Of a stretch of 64,000 nt of DNA, positions 11,346-22,576 are shown in pieces; position 1 is the stretch's first letter, and every line of letters starts with the position of its first letter. The translations under genes and the position numbers were made by a program. The stretch comes from Acanthosepion pharaonis (lineage: Eukaryota > Mollusca > Cephalopoda > Sepiida > Sepiidae). The notes beneath the pieces were generated by a model. That model was not told the DNA's origin, ran no database searches, and was given only the letters and a program-made list of their open reading frames with translations. The stretch lies in assembly GCA_903632075.3 (NCBI GenBank), contig CAHIKZ030000247.1:1800501-1864500 (forward strand), in the 5' to 3' direction.

Positions 11346-14015
11346 GTGAGTACTTATTGTATGTAACTAGATTACCAAGGTTGCCAAAGAAGTCATATTG
11401 AAGTAAATTTGAAGTTGCGCTGATTATATTTTCTGCATGAGTGATCTAATATTTATAAAATTCTCATTGTATATAAGAAAGAATTTTACTTTTTAAATCA
11501 TTAATAGTAAAATGACCAAAAAAAATCTGACATGAAAAAAAAGCATTAGCTGAATACTGACCATGTGATAAAGATTATAAAAAAATTTCTTAAACTGCCT
11601 AAGTGGTCTGTTTGTGTTATGAAAATAGGTAACTTTAAGGATGTTCAAAAATGAATCAATTTTCAAACAGTAATACTGACATTAAATATTGTTATTGCAT
11701 AGAAATCTATTATGTTGTAACTGGGCACTGGCCTTGTTCAAACTTTGAATTGCTGAAATTGCTGGATGGTGATTTGGATGAACTACTAATTGGTTAATAA
11801 TTATTAAAATTCTCAGGAGTGTAGGTTAAATGGTCGAGGAAAAAAATGAAAAAAAAGCAACAAGTTAAGAATTATGTTTTAAACAATAAAATTAATTAAA
11901 AAACAGTTCTAGAAAGACTCAAACTAAACTAACAAAGATTTTTTTTTTAAATTTAACAAAATCAAGGTTTCTCACCCTATCCACTTGCCACTAACATGAA
12001 TAATGTGTTGTCTGAATTTTTGAGTCCTGAGAAATTTGGGATTTTGTTTATAGTCATATCCATCCAAAAACATGTATATTCTTACAGAAAAGAGTGACCC
12101 AAATTCTTTTAAATGAAGGCATTTGGGTTATGCCTAAGTCCCAAACTTAGGGTTTGTTTATATTGAGGCTGTCTACCCAAAACACCATCTTTTCAAAAGA
12201 AAGGACAGAAAATTCTAAAACAAAGAGCATGCCATGTAGTTATTAACAGATTCTGTGAGATTAAGACAGTTGAGATGAAGAAATGACATATATCAATGAC
12301 AAATTTTAACCTGGATCATCTATATAAAAGAAGGCCCCAAGGAGACACAGGGGAAAATTGAGCCCAACAAACTGTTAGAGATTCACTCTGGGCACATAGA
12401 AACAGTCACCACCTCACACGAACACACACACACTCACACACACACACATGTATGACAATTTTTGCTTCCACTATTTTATAATGGTTACTGCTAGATTTCT
12501 CAAATCATTTGGCAAAGGGAAAACATATCTTTTGGTAAATAATAGGGATATTTTATTCACCAGTTTATTTTTTTCTTTTTATATTCAATAAACCTGTCAG
12601 AGTTATCAACAGGGTTGTGCAATTCATCGATGGAATTCTTATTCCAGCCCTGATTCTCAACATTGTCCTTGGGAGCAATTAGACAAAAGCTACCATGGCT
12701 ACAAACAGGAATTACAATCTTGTCTGGTACACAACATACATATTCAGTCCACCACAAGATTTTGTCATCAATCCCAGTATCATAAGATTTTGGGAAACCT
12801 GAATTGATTCTATTGCAATGCTCCAGCTAAGGAGGGAAAGGAAAGTCATTATTACTCAACAAAGCTAGTGACTGAGTGAGAAGAAAAGACAGGAGAAGTG
12901 TGAATAGGGTGTGGGCTACAAGGTCATAAATAACATGGAAACTAATTTAGATGATCTGACATACTTTGCAAATATGAAGCTCTTAAATTGGACAGCATCT
13001 TTTTACATTTTGACATTTCAACCATTTTCTGGTTCATATAAAACTACATAAAATAAGTTGTTTATATTTTTCTAATCTTTAATAAATATTAACTATTGTT
13101 ACCAAGTACATGCAATATTCTTAGAGTGGTGAATATCAGAATTTCGTTGAAAGCCTTATTTAGCAAAATGCAGTAAAATTTCATAATGCTTTGATTTTTA
13201 AGACTATTAAAGATACAGATCTAATATTTGATATTTATCAATAAATTTGATCAAGAAACACCTGTGAATTTTCCCAGACTTTTCCGAGAGGGTTACCTGT
13301 GGCTGTTGGTTGATATAATACAATGGCCAATACTATTCACAAAGGACTAAAATTTTTACATCTGAATTATACCTACAAAACGTCTTTCAAACATAAGCAA
13401 AGTATTTTACAAGATGTTTAGCTGTGTAATAACAGACCCCATCATATTATAACATTATAAATTAGTATGTGTGTTATACCCTGCCATTCATTAGAATAAA
13501 CCACTTTGTGAGGGAAGACAAAAAAAATATATCTAAGAAACTGTTTAGTTTTAGTGAGAAAAAAATAGCATACATAATAAAAGATAAAAGAAGGTGATAA
13601 TGCTCTTATGCATTTAATGTTTGCTTCAGTAAAATCTAAAACCTTTTTCAATTTCAAATCTTTTCATTTTATACTCTGTTAATTTAAAGAATGACCTACA
13701 TTCGTACTTATAATTGTTATTGCAATATTTTGTTAAATTCATTTAACAATGCAATAAGGAATTTTCATGAGTATTTCATAGTTGTGGAACTCTTAAGGAT
13801 CTTATTCAATCAAAAAATTTCAATAGGAAACCGTGAAATTTTCACAAGTACTGTTAATTCTGGAAGAATGTCCGAAATATCAAGGGGACATAACTTTGAG
13901 TCGAAAAACTACCATTTTCTTGACTGCATTAGTTCCAAGTTCCATAAGAAATCACATCTCATTTTTACCTGCTGTTGGATTATCATTCAATTTTTTTTTT
14001 TTTTTCTAATTACAG
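11346..14015 (+). other. PTEN: PTEN intron (about 2.7 kb, phase 1)
   Basis: The donor is GTGAGT at 11346. The acceptor is a 15-base T tract followed by CTAATTACAG at 14006-14015. No transposon or gene was recognised inside. There is a short (CA)n stretch near 12422-12448 and otherwise unremarkable AT-rich DNA. Confidence 0.93.
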
Positions 14016-14182
14016 ATCCATATTTTGTAATTTACCACTCCAAAACCAGGTTATGTACATCAACAGTGTATGAGGGAGCCAAAAAAGGAGACGGCATTGT
14101 TGACATGGAATTGACAAAACAACAGCCAGTCTGTAGTGACATAAAAATAGAATTTTTCAACAAACCTAAAATGATGAAAAAG
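14016..14182 (+). CDS. PTEN: PTEN C2-domain exon
   Basis: The exon has 167 bases, matching the length I recall for human exon 7, entering in phase 1 and leaving in phase 0. It completes a Tyr codon across the junction and reads PYFVIYHSKTRL, then YEGAKKGDG, then QQPVCSDIKIEFFNKPKMM and KK|GTATGG. Human PTEN has the similar stretch LPVCGDIKVEFF. The basic KPKMMKK corresponds to the C2 CBR3 loop (human residues 260-269), which touches anionic membrane. The middle (residues after HSKTRL) is the most diverged part. Upstream in-frame codons to 13691 are intronic. Confidence 0.96.
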
Positions 14183-15284
14183 GTATGGTGTGATATATGA
14201 AATATGTAAAGACAAATGTGTTTTTGCCATCTCTATAAATTTATGATGCTTTTTTTTCTTTTCTTTTTTCTTAGCAATCTGAAAAAAAAAATGATTATAA
14301 AATAAACATCCCCCTTCCTCATGGCTATGGGCAAAAAAGATAGGACAGACTGGACTGTGGTTCACAATCAGTCTAGGCGACCCAACAATATAGATTTTGG
14401 GCTGTACCCACTCATGAGAATGGCACTGAGGACAAATGTAGAGCTGGTGTTCCTAAAGCAATACAAATCTCTCACATGAATTGTTGCTACAAAAATTAAT
14501 TGTATAATTTTCTATGTTCTTCTGAAGATCAGGTCAGGCCTGCTATTATTGGTAATATGTAACCCAGTACAACCTGTTGCATGGATGGATGGTTGGTTGG
14601 TGTCTAAACCAGCTTTTGGTGGTTCCAAATCAATGACTGCAAAAACATTCCCACTCTTAAATTTATCGGCAAATCATACAGATACATGCTGAGACTTCTC
14701 TCTAGCCAATAAAATGAACTAATTCTTGGTCACCTCCGCCATATTTTTCTTCCTTTTTGTCTTGAAGTCAGAACGCTATAACCATTTGACTGTATTCCTT
14801 TTGTGTATTAACACCATTCTTAAACTCTGAACTTTTTTGCCATACTTTTCTTTGTACATATATTGTTTGCTTAGTATTACTTTGCTCTGTTCTTTTTGCT
14901 ATTGTTTATTGGAAACGTTTTCAATTCAATTTGTTAGGTATTTTTGTCAATTACATCATGGCCAATTACTCTACACATATCGCTCCAGGCCAGTTAAAGG
15001 TTGAATGAGTTAGGAGCCAACACCCATCATGCATGCATACATAATAAGGCTAGAATGGGGTCTCAAGCCTTGAATAGTAACCTTAGAAATGGATTCTTGA
15101 TAAAAAACACTGTACTTGGTCTACTATGAGTGTCTAAGTTGGGCATCAGGAGGGACAATTTGGCCTTGTAAAACTTAACCTCAAATTATTATAAGTCTTA
15201 ATATGTGGACAGGCAAACTGAGATCTTCTATCAGGCAGAACCCACCTTGCTTTGTGCAAGATTAATTCATCCTACCTTAACAAA

Positions 15285-15334
<50 letters not shown>
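15285..15334. repeat. (CA)n(TA)n microsatellite
   Basis: About 12 bases of CA pass directly into about 38 bases of TA. Confidence 0.95.
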
Positions 15335-15337
<3 letters not shown>

Positions 15338-15339
15338 AA

Positions 15340-15480
15340 ATGATTGACTGGTTTTGATTAATGAGACCTCAGAAAAGGATGTCAGTAATTTGGGACAAAC
15401 TTCAAAACAGTTAAAGGCTTCTTGTCAAGAGGAGACAACCTATCTAATCTCACTTTTGGTCTTTCTGCTTGAATTTTAGC
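15340..15480. repeat. 140-bp repeat R, copy 1
   Basis: The segment runs from TGATTGACTGGTTTTGATTAA to TCTGCTTGAATTTT and recurs at about 17937-18075 in the same orientation with roughly 85-90% identity by eye. Both contain GAGGAGACAACC. The copies follow an A-rich or TA-rich run. The family is not recognised. Confidence 0.75.
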
Positions 15481-15989
15481 TCAAGTTTCCAGTCTGGATT
15501 CTGAAAGTTCTGTTGACAGACAGCACCCATTCTTTGAAATGGCTTGCAATAAAGCCATTCTTCTTAATAGTACAACTTCCATCTTCTTGTTAAAAACATA
15601 AGTTGATATAAAAAAAAAACACCTAAATTTATCTTTTCTACCATTACCAAAATAATGCATTTGACATGGCATTAATGTTGCAGTAAATTGAAACAAAATA
15701 AAGCTGAGCTTCATAATTGGTATACCAGGTTGTAAATTTAATTAAAATTCAAGTGAATTTGAGATTAATTATTAATTCTTTACATAATAATAATAAAAAT
15801 CCATTTCAATTAATTAATACTTCTTTTTAGTTGGTAATGTTTCTGCTGATAAATTACCAAAAATTATGGATAATCTTCATTCTTCTTACAAGAATATGGC
15901 TGAATAGTGCCTTTTAAGTGAAATCTTTGTTATAGATTCTCAAATCTGCTATGTTTCATATACAACTAGCCTTGCTTGATTGACAAGTT

Positions 15990-16080
15990 CTTTGTAGCCG
16001 AGTTGGTTAAATTACATTGGATCTAACAACAGTTTCCTCTGACTAAGGGGACACAGTTTCAAATCCTGCCAGAGAACGTA
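15990..16080 (+). repeat. tRNA-derived SINE head (Leu/Ser-like, long variable arm)
   Basis: GTAGCCGAGTTGGTTAAATT matches box A and AGTTTCAAATCCTGCC matches box B. The wide spacing between them is typical of class II (Leu or Ser) tRNAs. The acceptor stem does not pair well and the context is intronic, so a SINE or tRNA pseudogene is more likely than a working tRNA gene. Confidence 0.65.
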
Positions 16081-16599
16081 TATTTTTTCAGTTTTTTCCT
16101 TTAATAAGATTTCTCAAATATTCAAACCAGCAGATGAAAATAAATAAATATACCATTTAATAAATAAATGGAGCATCTACTCAGATATGGGTATCCACAA
16201 AAAATAACATTTAAAGTGATAAAATCTGTTGGACTTTTAAATAAAAAATCTATTGTGTCTTTAGAAATTACTTTGTTTACGTTCGGATACAAAACTGAGC
16301 AGATCCGAAATTTTAAGAGTCTATGACTAGAAGAATCCGTCTTCCTCTAGCTATGGGTTAAATAGCAGGAAACTCCATCTTGTTCAAAGAAAACTCTAAA
16401 TTTAAACCATATGCCACACACATTGTAGCAAAGTACTCCCATTCCCTTTGTATTTCGTTGGTAAGTTCCACTCAAGCAGCTCCTTCCCATGAACTGATGC
16501 TTTGTGGGATCAACTCCCAAGTGGATGCTCCTCCAATTACTAAAATATTAACCTGTTCAAGTTTAGGGTTAACTGTCACCTTCCCCACATATCTCCATA

Positions 16600-16676
16600 A
16601 ACTATACCTCTTACTCTGCAACATTCTACCTCAAGTAGCTCAAGGGCCTTGTTACAGAGTGAACATCATGGTATAA
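16600..16676. repeat. Short repeat Q, copy 1
   Basis: TCTACCTCAAGTAGCTCAAG and GAACATCATGGTATAAAAAA align with 17505-17580, where the second copy reads TCTACCTCGAGTGGCTCTTG and ends in an A run. The shared A-rich end suggests the 3' tail of a retroposon. Confidence 0.6.
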
Positions 16677-17504
16677 AAAATTATGAAAAAAAGAAAAATC
16701 TTTTTGTAGAAGATCCTGTTTATACTCATGTACTGTCCTTAGGTGTTGACTTTATTACTCTATGAAAATAAAGCCCAACGAAAACTGTTTAGAGATTTTT
16801 GTGGAATGCTGTACACCATTCCTCAGTTATCAGAAGCATTTATTCCTTTAATCAAATTATCTGTGTGTAGGTTAACAGTTTAGTTTTAAACTGAGCTGAA
16901 ATTGAAGAAGTGCTGATCAATAACGTATATGAGGTATCCTTAATTTATACTGTATATATTTATTATAAAGTTGTCTGGATCATTAAAGTAGAATGGTTCA
17001 TGATTCCAAAGCTTGACTCAAAGTTTGATCTTCACCAGTTGGAACAAAAGGTCAAATTTTGAAAAAGATTGTGTCAATAAATGAGAAAATGACCATGAAT
17101 ACTCCTCCACAGGAGCAACTGCATAATATATTGAATTCTCCAAAGATACTTTCTTACTAAACGAAAATATTTAATGTCTTTATCAAAAAGTTGTTTAAAA
17201 TATTTTTATTATGCTGTTTAGCAATTAATTTGAAAAATATATTAGAACTTTGTATTTGGAACAGTGGTAGAGATTTAACCCTTGCTTCCTGTTTAGGATT
17301 GAGTTTCCATTCTTTGTAAAGTCTACTTTAACTCTATACTTCTAACGTAATAGGAGTAGATAGATTTGCCTATCATCCAATTCACCCTCATCCCCTGTCT
17401 TGTTTCCTGTTTAGGATTGGGTTTCCAGTTCATTCTGAAGTCTTTCCCTTCTCTTTCACTTCTGGTGGCACCTTGTGTCGTGGTGACACTTGCTTGGGTT
17501 GGTG

Positions 17505-17580
17505 CCTTTTACTCTGTAACCATCTACCTCGAGTGGCTCTTGGGCCTTGTACAAGGTGAACATCATTCTAAAAAAAAAAA
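17505..17580. repeat. Short repeat Q, copy 2
   Basis: The second copy of the repeat at 16600-16676, in the same orientation, ending in about 12 A. Confidence 0.6.
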
Positions 17581-17655
17581 ATATAATATGCCAACCTCTC
17601 TGCCGTTTATCTGTGAAATTGTCTTTCCAATTGATAGCTTTATTTTGTTTTTCAG

Positions 17656-17838
17656 GAAAAGATGTTCCATTTTTGGTTCAACACATTCTTTGTAAATACA
17701 ACTGAAGAATGCTGGAAGAACTCCAAGGATAGGAATAATGGGGTAAAGGAAATGTGCTTGACACTCACATTCACAAAAAATGAAATCGACAAAGCCAACA
17801 AGGACAAGGCACACAAACTTTTTAGCCCAAATTTTAAA
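17656..17838 (+). CDS. PTEN: PTEN C2-domain exon with shortened internal loop
   Basis: The exon has 183 bases (61 codons), phase 0 at both ends. It reads EKMFHFWFNTFF, then an Asn/Lys-rich stretch, then LTLTFTKNEIDKANKDKA and LFSPNFK, with donor AAA|GTAAGT. Human exon 8 codes for 75 residues over the same span. The missing 14 or so residues fall in the disordered C2 loop (about human 283-312), which was removed in the human crystal construct. The framework strands on both sides are intact, so the domain should fold. The in-frame Met at 17662 is internal. Confidence 0.97.
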
Positions 17839-17936
17839 GTAAGTCCAGTTTGACATTATTTTTAAATCCTATTTAATGTAGCAAAAATATGAATATATGT
17901 TAACTAATAAAGAAATAAATCTCACAATAAAAAAAA

Positions 17937-18075
17937 AATTGATTGACTGGTTTTAATTAATGAGACAAGAAAAGGATATCAGTAATTTTGGACAAACTTC
18001 AGAAGAGCTCATGACTTGTTGCCAAGAGGAGACAACCTGTCTAATCCCACTTTTAGTCTTCCTGCTTGAACTTAA
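17937..18075. repeat. 140-bp repeat R, copy 2
   Basis: Partner of 15340-15480, in the same orientation. It has the same start (GATTGACTGGTTTTAATTAA) and end (CTGCTTGAACTT) and is preceded by an A run. Confidence 0.75.
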
Positions 18076-19149
18076 AATGGGTAAAATAAGGCTAAACCTG
18101 TAGTTCCCAATATGAGGCAATTTGATTATTAAGGGGAGCAGTTCAAGAATCAGTTATTTTCTAGTGAGTATGAGTATGTATGCAAGTTAATACATGTGGT
18201 GCATATACAGTATGCATACATAAAAATATTTGTGTATATGTATGTACATGTGTAACTACATATGTACTGTATATAATATTTTTTTAACAATTTCTTAGTA
18301 ATTTTTTCCTTGGTACTTCAACTGCCCTTTCGTTCTTTTAATTTTATCTTTCATGGAATTCGTGTCCTTTGGAAGCTTGTTTAGACTAAATTAATGGCTT
18401 TTAGGCTTCCTCCACATGAATAGGAATTCACTTTTTGAATAATAAGAATTATATGTTACAAGAGGGTGGGGGCATCAGGATTTTAGAGATGCTTAGGTGG
18501 GGTATCCCCCCCCCAAAAAAAAATCCTAATGTGTACCATATTTCTCTATAAGGTGCAATTTCTTTAAAAAAATCCTCCAAAATCAACATGCATATTTCGG
18601 GTATTGACTCATACTTAGACAACACAGAATAAAATTTATCTGATTACAAATTAAAATAATACTAAAGTATATTTAAAAACTTACACACAAAAGTCATTTT
18701 TTTTCCTAGCACTAGCAAGAAATACAATGCAAGTTAAATGGTAGGGAATAAAGTACTTTTTTTTTCTGCTCACTTTTAGAGTTTTGGTAGCTTTATAATT
18801 TTCTCACGTTATTCATTTATTAGAACTGCCATTGAAAATTTTACATGGGTAACTACTTTCCTTTCAATAATACTTTGCCCAAACCTGCATCCTGAAAAGC
18901 AAGCCTTTTCAAGTGTAAATCCATGAGATTGATGGAGGCTTCAGAAAGTCTCTCTCTGGACTCCCTCCCCTTCCTAATGACATGTCCCTTCAAGACATAG
19001 GTGATCATGACTCTCCACAGGTTCTTTCTTTTTTTTTTTTTTTTTTTTTTTTTATCTTTGAATAGGCATGATTTCTTTGAAAAGATAGTGGAGTGGAATT
19101 CCATTGCTTTTTCCATGGTTTAAATTCAAAATAGTCCTCCTAGACACGA

Positions 19150-19320
19150 GCTTAAAGAGCCCAATCTATGCTGCTATTTAACCCATAGCTGAAGGGAGAA
19201 AACTAATTCCCAAGAGAATTAGTATAAAAATGAATAGAACCAACTAAGCTGGAATTTGAACTCTGCCTACTGATTTCACTTTCCATGCTGATAACCAATA
19301 TGCTACCCCACACTTTCTGA
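19150..19320 (-). repeat. tRNA-derived SINE
   Basis: Read on the - strand it has GCATATTGGTTATCAGCATG (box A region) and AGAGTTCAAATTCCAGC (box B). Further along comes AGCTATGGGTTAAATAGCAG. This is the same head-and-body order as the SINEs at 30006 and 38368. Confidence 0.7.
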
Positions 19321-19561
19321 CCAATTGATTCATAAGAACGAAAAAAAAAATGTCAAAACTTATCTAAATGAATAATTTAAAACTGCTGAAGCCAGTGATT
19401 AATTTACATGTTCTGCACCCATTTTTTCTTTGAATAATTAAAGTGTAGTATCTGTAAGCAAATTAAAAACTAAAGAAGTATTTATTTATTTTCAAATTGT
19501 CTTGTAAAAGCCATTCACATTGTACCTGAGTCTATTAAATAAATCTTTTTCTTACTTTCAG

Positions 19562-19969
19562 GTGAAACTTTATTTTAGCCCTCACGACCAGAATTCACCA
19601 CCTGAAACTGTTCCCATAAAAAGCAAAAGTACTGAGGATCTACCGTCCCACCAAATTAGCAAGGACCCCACAATAGACCAGCACACATTGAGCACAGTCC
19701 CCCAGAGTCGAAGCTTAGTCAGTAGTATGAACTCAATCAGCATTGATTACGTGGCACAAAGCACGTCATCGAGTGGGGTGGCTCCTAGTCACACGCCTAG
19801 CAACTCACTCAGTAGTAGTGGCGGACCTGGCAGTGATGGTATGTCCATTGCAGGCAGCACAGATGCTATGTCAGCTGAAAGTTTAAGTGACAGTGAGGTT
19901 ATTGATGAGAATTTGTCAGATACAGAGAGTGATGATGAATGGGAAGGACTGGAGACAACACAGGTATGA
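19562..19969 (+). CDS. PTEN: PTEN last coding exon: end of C2, long Ser-rich tail, PDZ ligand
   Basis: The exon has 408 bases, 135 codons plus TGA. It opens VKLYFSPHD, the last C2 strand (human VKLYFTK). A tail of about 125 residues follows, rich in Ser, Thr, Gly and Pro (runs such as SSSGVAPSHTPSNSLSSSGG). It ends with acidic Ser/Thr clusters SLSDSEVIDE and LSDTESDDEWE and the C-terminus ETTQV. Human PTEN ends ITKV, a class I PDZ ligand, preceded by the CK2-phosphorylated Ser380-Ser385 cluster. The same arrangement is present here, so regulation by tail phosphorylation and PDZ scaffolds is probably kept. The tail is about twice the human length (61 residues for the whole human exon 9 part). 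The last two codons overlap CAG|GTATGAG, a fair splice-donor match. Confidence 0.96.
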   Translation: MKLYFSPHDQNSPPETVPIKSKSTEDLPSHQISKDPTIDQHTLSTVPQSRSLVSSMNSISIDYVAQSTSSSGVAPSHTPSNSLSSSGGPGSDGMSIAGSTDAMSAESLSDSEVIDENLSDTESDDEWEGLETTQV

Positions 19970-20310
19970 GGCTTTCTACTCACCCCTAACAGCTTATGAA
20001 GAAAAAAAAAAACAAAGAATAAGGACTCACAAGTTCCTTGGCGAAATTGCCAAGAAAAATTGGAAAAAAAAAAAAAATTCTTACCACGAGTTAAGCAGGG
20101 TGAGACTTTGAATCTTCTATGGCATGCACTCGTTGGTTTTTTTTGTTTTTTGTTTTTTTTTTTTGCGGGGGGAGATGAGGACTCCAACCTTTTCTCTACA
20201 ACATCAGGGATTCCCAAAACCCTATACTGTGGGTTGACTTGTAGTTGAATATAGTCATTTCACCACAGGCCATCCCCTTTTTTATATATATATTTTTTTT
20301 TAATCAAAAA

Positions 20311-20350
<40 letters not shown>

Positions 20351-20930
20351 GATGGTGACAGACAATTGATAATGGATGATGAAAATATTAGTTTTTGCTA
20401 TGAAAAGTTTTTTAAAATTATTCAGATGATAAAAAAAAAATTTATAAAATGTTGAGGGGAGAGGGAGAGAGAAGTTAAGAAAAGGATGTTGGACTTTTTT
20501 ATTTTTGCATTATCAACTTTTCATTTTTGTTATATACAATGTTAGTAAATTATGTACAGATCTATATGATAGATATATATATATTCATCCTATGTCACCT
20601 TAGGGGACCTTTCTTTTTTTTTTTTTTTTTTTTCTTTCCTTTTTTTTATGTGAACAGGCAACACAGGAGAAAAGGAAATTGGGGTGGGGGGAATATAACA
20701 CACTTATTCCAGTTCCAACACTGTCAGTGTCTAAAAGAAATAACATGCCAAGCTGTTGGGTTTAGGACTGTATATTTTCTCTCTCTCTCTCTCTTAGCAG
20801 TGTGCTTTCAGAACATTAATGGCTGAAAGTCTGACATGTCCATCCAAATTTGACTTATGTCCAATCTATGTTGATGCCAGAAAAAAAATAAAACTTTTGT
20901 CTGGGTATTGTCCAACCAAAATAAATTCAT
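19970..20930 (+). other. PTEN: PTEN 3' UTR (inferred extent)
   Basis: The stretch after the stop codon shows no coding signal. It holds long A and T homopolymers (for example about 30 A near 20316-20345 and a T run near 20611-20632) and a short CT run. The true end is uncertain: cephalopod and other invertebrate 3' UTRs can be several kilobases, so the transcript may run past the signals at 20887 and 20920. Confidence 0.5.
20887..20925 (+). terminator. Candidate polyadenylation signals
   Basis: Two AATAAA hexamers lie at 20887-20892 and 20920-20925, about 920-950 bases after the PTEN stop codon. A GT-rich stretch lies between and around them. In DNA this AT-rich, AATAAA is common by chance, so this is only a candidate end. 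Confidence 0.35.
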
Positions 20931-21667
20931 GAATTTCATCTTCTTTTCAAGGTTTCTATAAAGGGAGAAAGTTACATATTTTAATAAAAAGATATCTTAC
21001 TCCTTTAAGTTTTAACAATTACCTTGTTATATACAGAAAAAAAAAGTAAAATTTTTATAATTTTTAGCTTAAGTTCTTATTTCCTTCTCTCTCTGCTTTT
21101 AACTTTATTTCTTAACATATATTTCTAAAATAAAGATGTGTTTGTGTTCATACAAACACAGAACTGAATGATTGGACATTGCCCAGCCATGATATTAACT
21201 GTTATTTCATACCCTACATTTTGATGACTATTAGAGGTCCAACTACAATGTGTGGGAGGATGTATGTAATGTATGACTGTATGTATATATGTTTTTACTG
21301 TGTGTCTCATTTTGCATGAAAGTGTATACATGTAAGAAGGGCTATCAGGCTTCAGCACAATTATTTTGCCAATGTCCAGTGAACCTGCAGCCAAGAACCT
21401 CCTCTTTATGTTATATAAATTGAAACTAAATATGGATTAGAATCTGACAGAATGATAAAATAAGAAACAAATAGAAAAACTTTTATAAATTTAACTTTTA
21501 ATAAAGCTTCATCAGAAAATATTGGAAAATGAGTTATGGAAGGGAACATTGGAATACGCTCCTCCATGACTCATTTCTAATAGCAAATTTCTGATGAATT
21601 TTAAATAAAAACATTTTAAATTCATAAACATTTCCTGCTTGTTCCTTATTTTATCATTCACACTTAG
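20931..21667. other. No gene seen
   Basis: AT-rich sequence with no coding similarity and no clear transposon. It could still be distal PTEN 3' UTR. Confidence 0.6.

Positions 21668-21746
<79 letters not shown>
21668..21746. repeat. (CA)n(TA)n microsatellite
   Basis: About 28 bases of CA followed by about 50 bases of TA. Confidence 0.96.
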
Positions 21747-21747
<1 letters not shown>

Positions 21748-21835
21748 TCAAATGAGAGAAAGAACAGATAGAGTAAAATTCCACTGTTCATAGCACTTAC
21801 TTTTAAAAAGTGCTCAATACAAACTAGCACAATAT

Positions 21836-22072
21836 ATTATTATTTTTATCATAAGAAATTAAAACAAAAACATGTTGAAATGGCTTTTGTGTTTCAGGCG
21901 ATGGTAAGTAACTGGTGATTAAATGACTTAAGAAAATGTAATTTTCTTAAAAATCATTTAATCACCAGTTACTTACCATCGCCTGAGAGGTACAACATAG
22001 TACAGAAACACAAAAGCCATTGTGCAGCGATTTCAACATGTTTTTGTTTTAATTTCTTATAATAAAAATGAT
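21836..22072. mobile_element. Foldback element
   Basis: Left arm 21836-21936 and right arm about 21938-22072 pair around a tiny loop near GTA. The outer parts share ATAAGAAATTAAAACAAAAA and the inner parts AGGCGATGGTAAGTAACTGG. The right arm is longer by two blocks, one holding GTGCAGCGA and one GAGAGGTACAACATAGTAC. The left arm lost these, apparently between short direct repeats. No ORF is present. A MITE or foldback element, or a collapsed inverted duplication, fits. Confidence 0.88.
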
Positions 22073-22526
22073 ATATATAAAATGGCCGTTGTACATCTCC
22101 AAATTATATCCAATTTTGTTTCAAAGAAAACAATGAGAAAAAGAAGTGGAGGGGATAAGGTTTTGTAACACTTCATTTCCCAAGTTTCTTCTATTTTTCT
22201 CCTTACCCATCTCCATTCTTAATTTTTCTTTTTACTTTTTCTCTCGGGGTTTCAGACTCTCCAACATGCATCTTCAAATGTTGCACAAGAATGAAGAATA
22301 GGTTTTTTTTTTATATTCTGTTTGTACCTAGTATGAAGCAATACATTTTTAAATATTATTTCAATTGAATTTCTCCAGTTTTGTAATGTTCTATTTAACC
22401 ACCTAAAATTTCAGATAAAAGAACAAAATGAATAAAGACAAAAGCAAGACTTATCTTTGACGTGTTTCATCCTCTGATAAAATCTCTGAGGACAAAGCAC
22501 ATCAACTAAGATAAGTTTTCATTTGA

Positions 22527-22576
<50 letters not shown>

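Larger units (their letters stand above)
14183..17655 (+). other. PTEN: PTEN intron (about 3.5 kb, phase 0)
   Basis: The donor is GTATGG at 14183 and the acceptor is TTTTGTTTTTCAG at 17643-17655. The intron holds a CA/TA array at 15285-15334, one copy of a repeat of about 140 bases (15340-15480) whose partner sits in the next intron, a tRNA-SINE head (15990-16080), a SINE body fragment with the CTAGCTATGGGTTAAATAGC motif (16330-16375), and two related copies of another repeat ending near 16676 and 17580. Confidence 0.93.
17839..19561 (+). other. PTEN: PTEN intron (about 1.7 kb, phase 0)
   Basis: The donor is GTAAGT at 17839 and the acceptor is CTTACTTTCAG at 19551-19561. It contains repeat R copy 2 (17937-18075), a dispersed repeat fragment at 18960-19030 followed by a T run of about 27 bases, and a - strand SINE at 19150-19320. 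Confidence 0.93.

Noticed and set aside
17662..17664. ATG as a start of a short C2 protein
   Set aside because: It is an internal Met (EKMFHFW) inside an exon with a proper acceptor six bases upstream.
19789..20217. Antisense open frame over the PTEN tail
   Set aside because: It is a shadow of the Ser-rich tail plus poly(T). The sense frame has clear PTEN homology.
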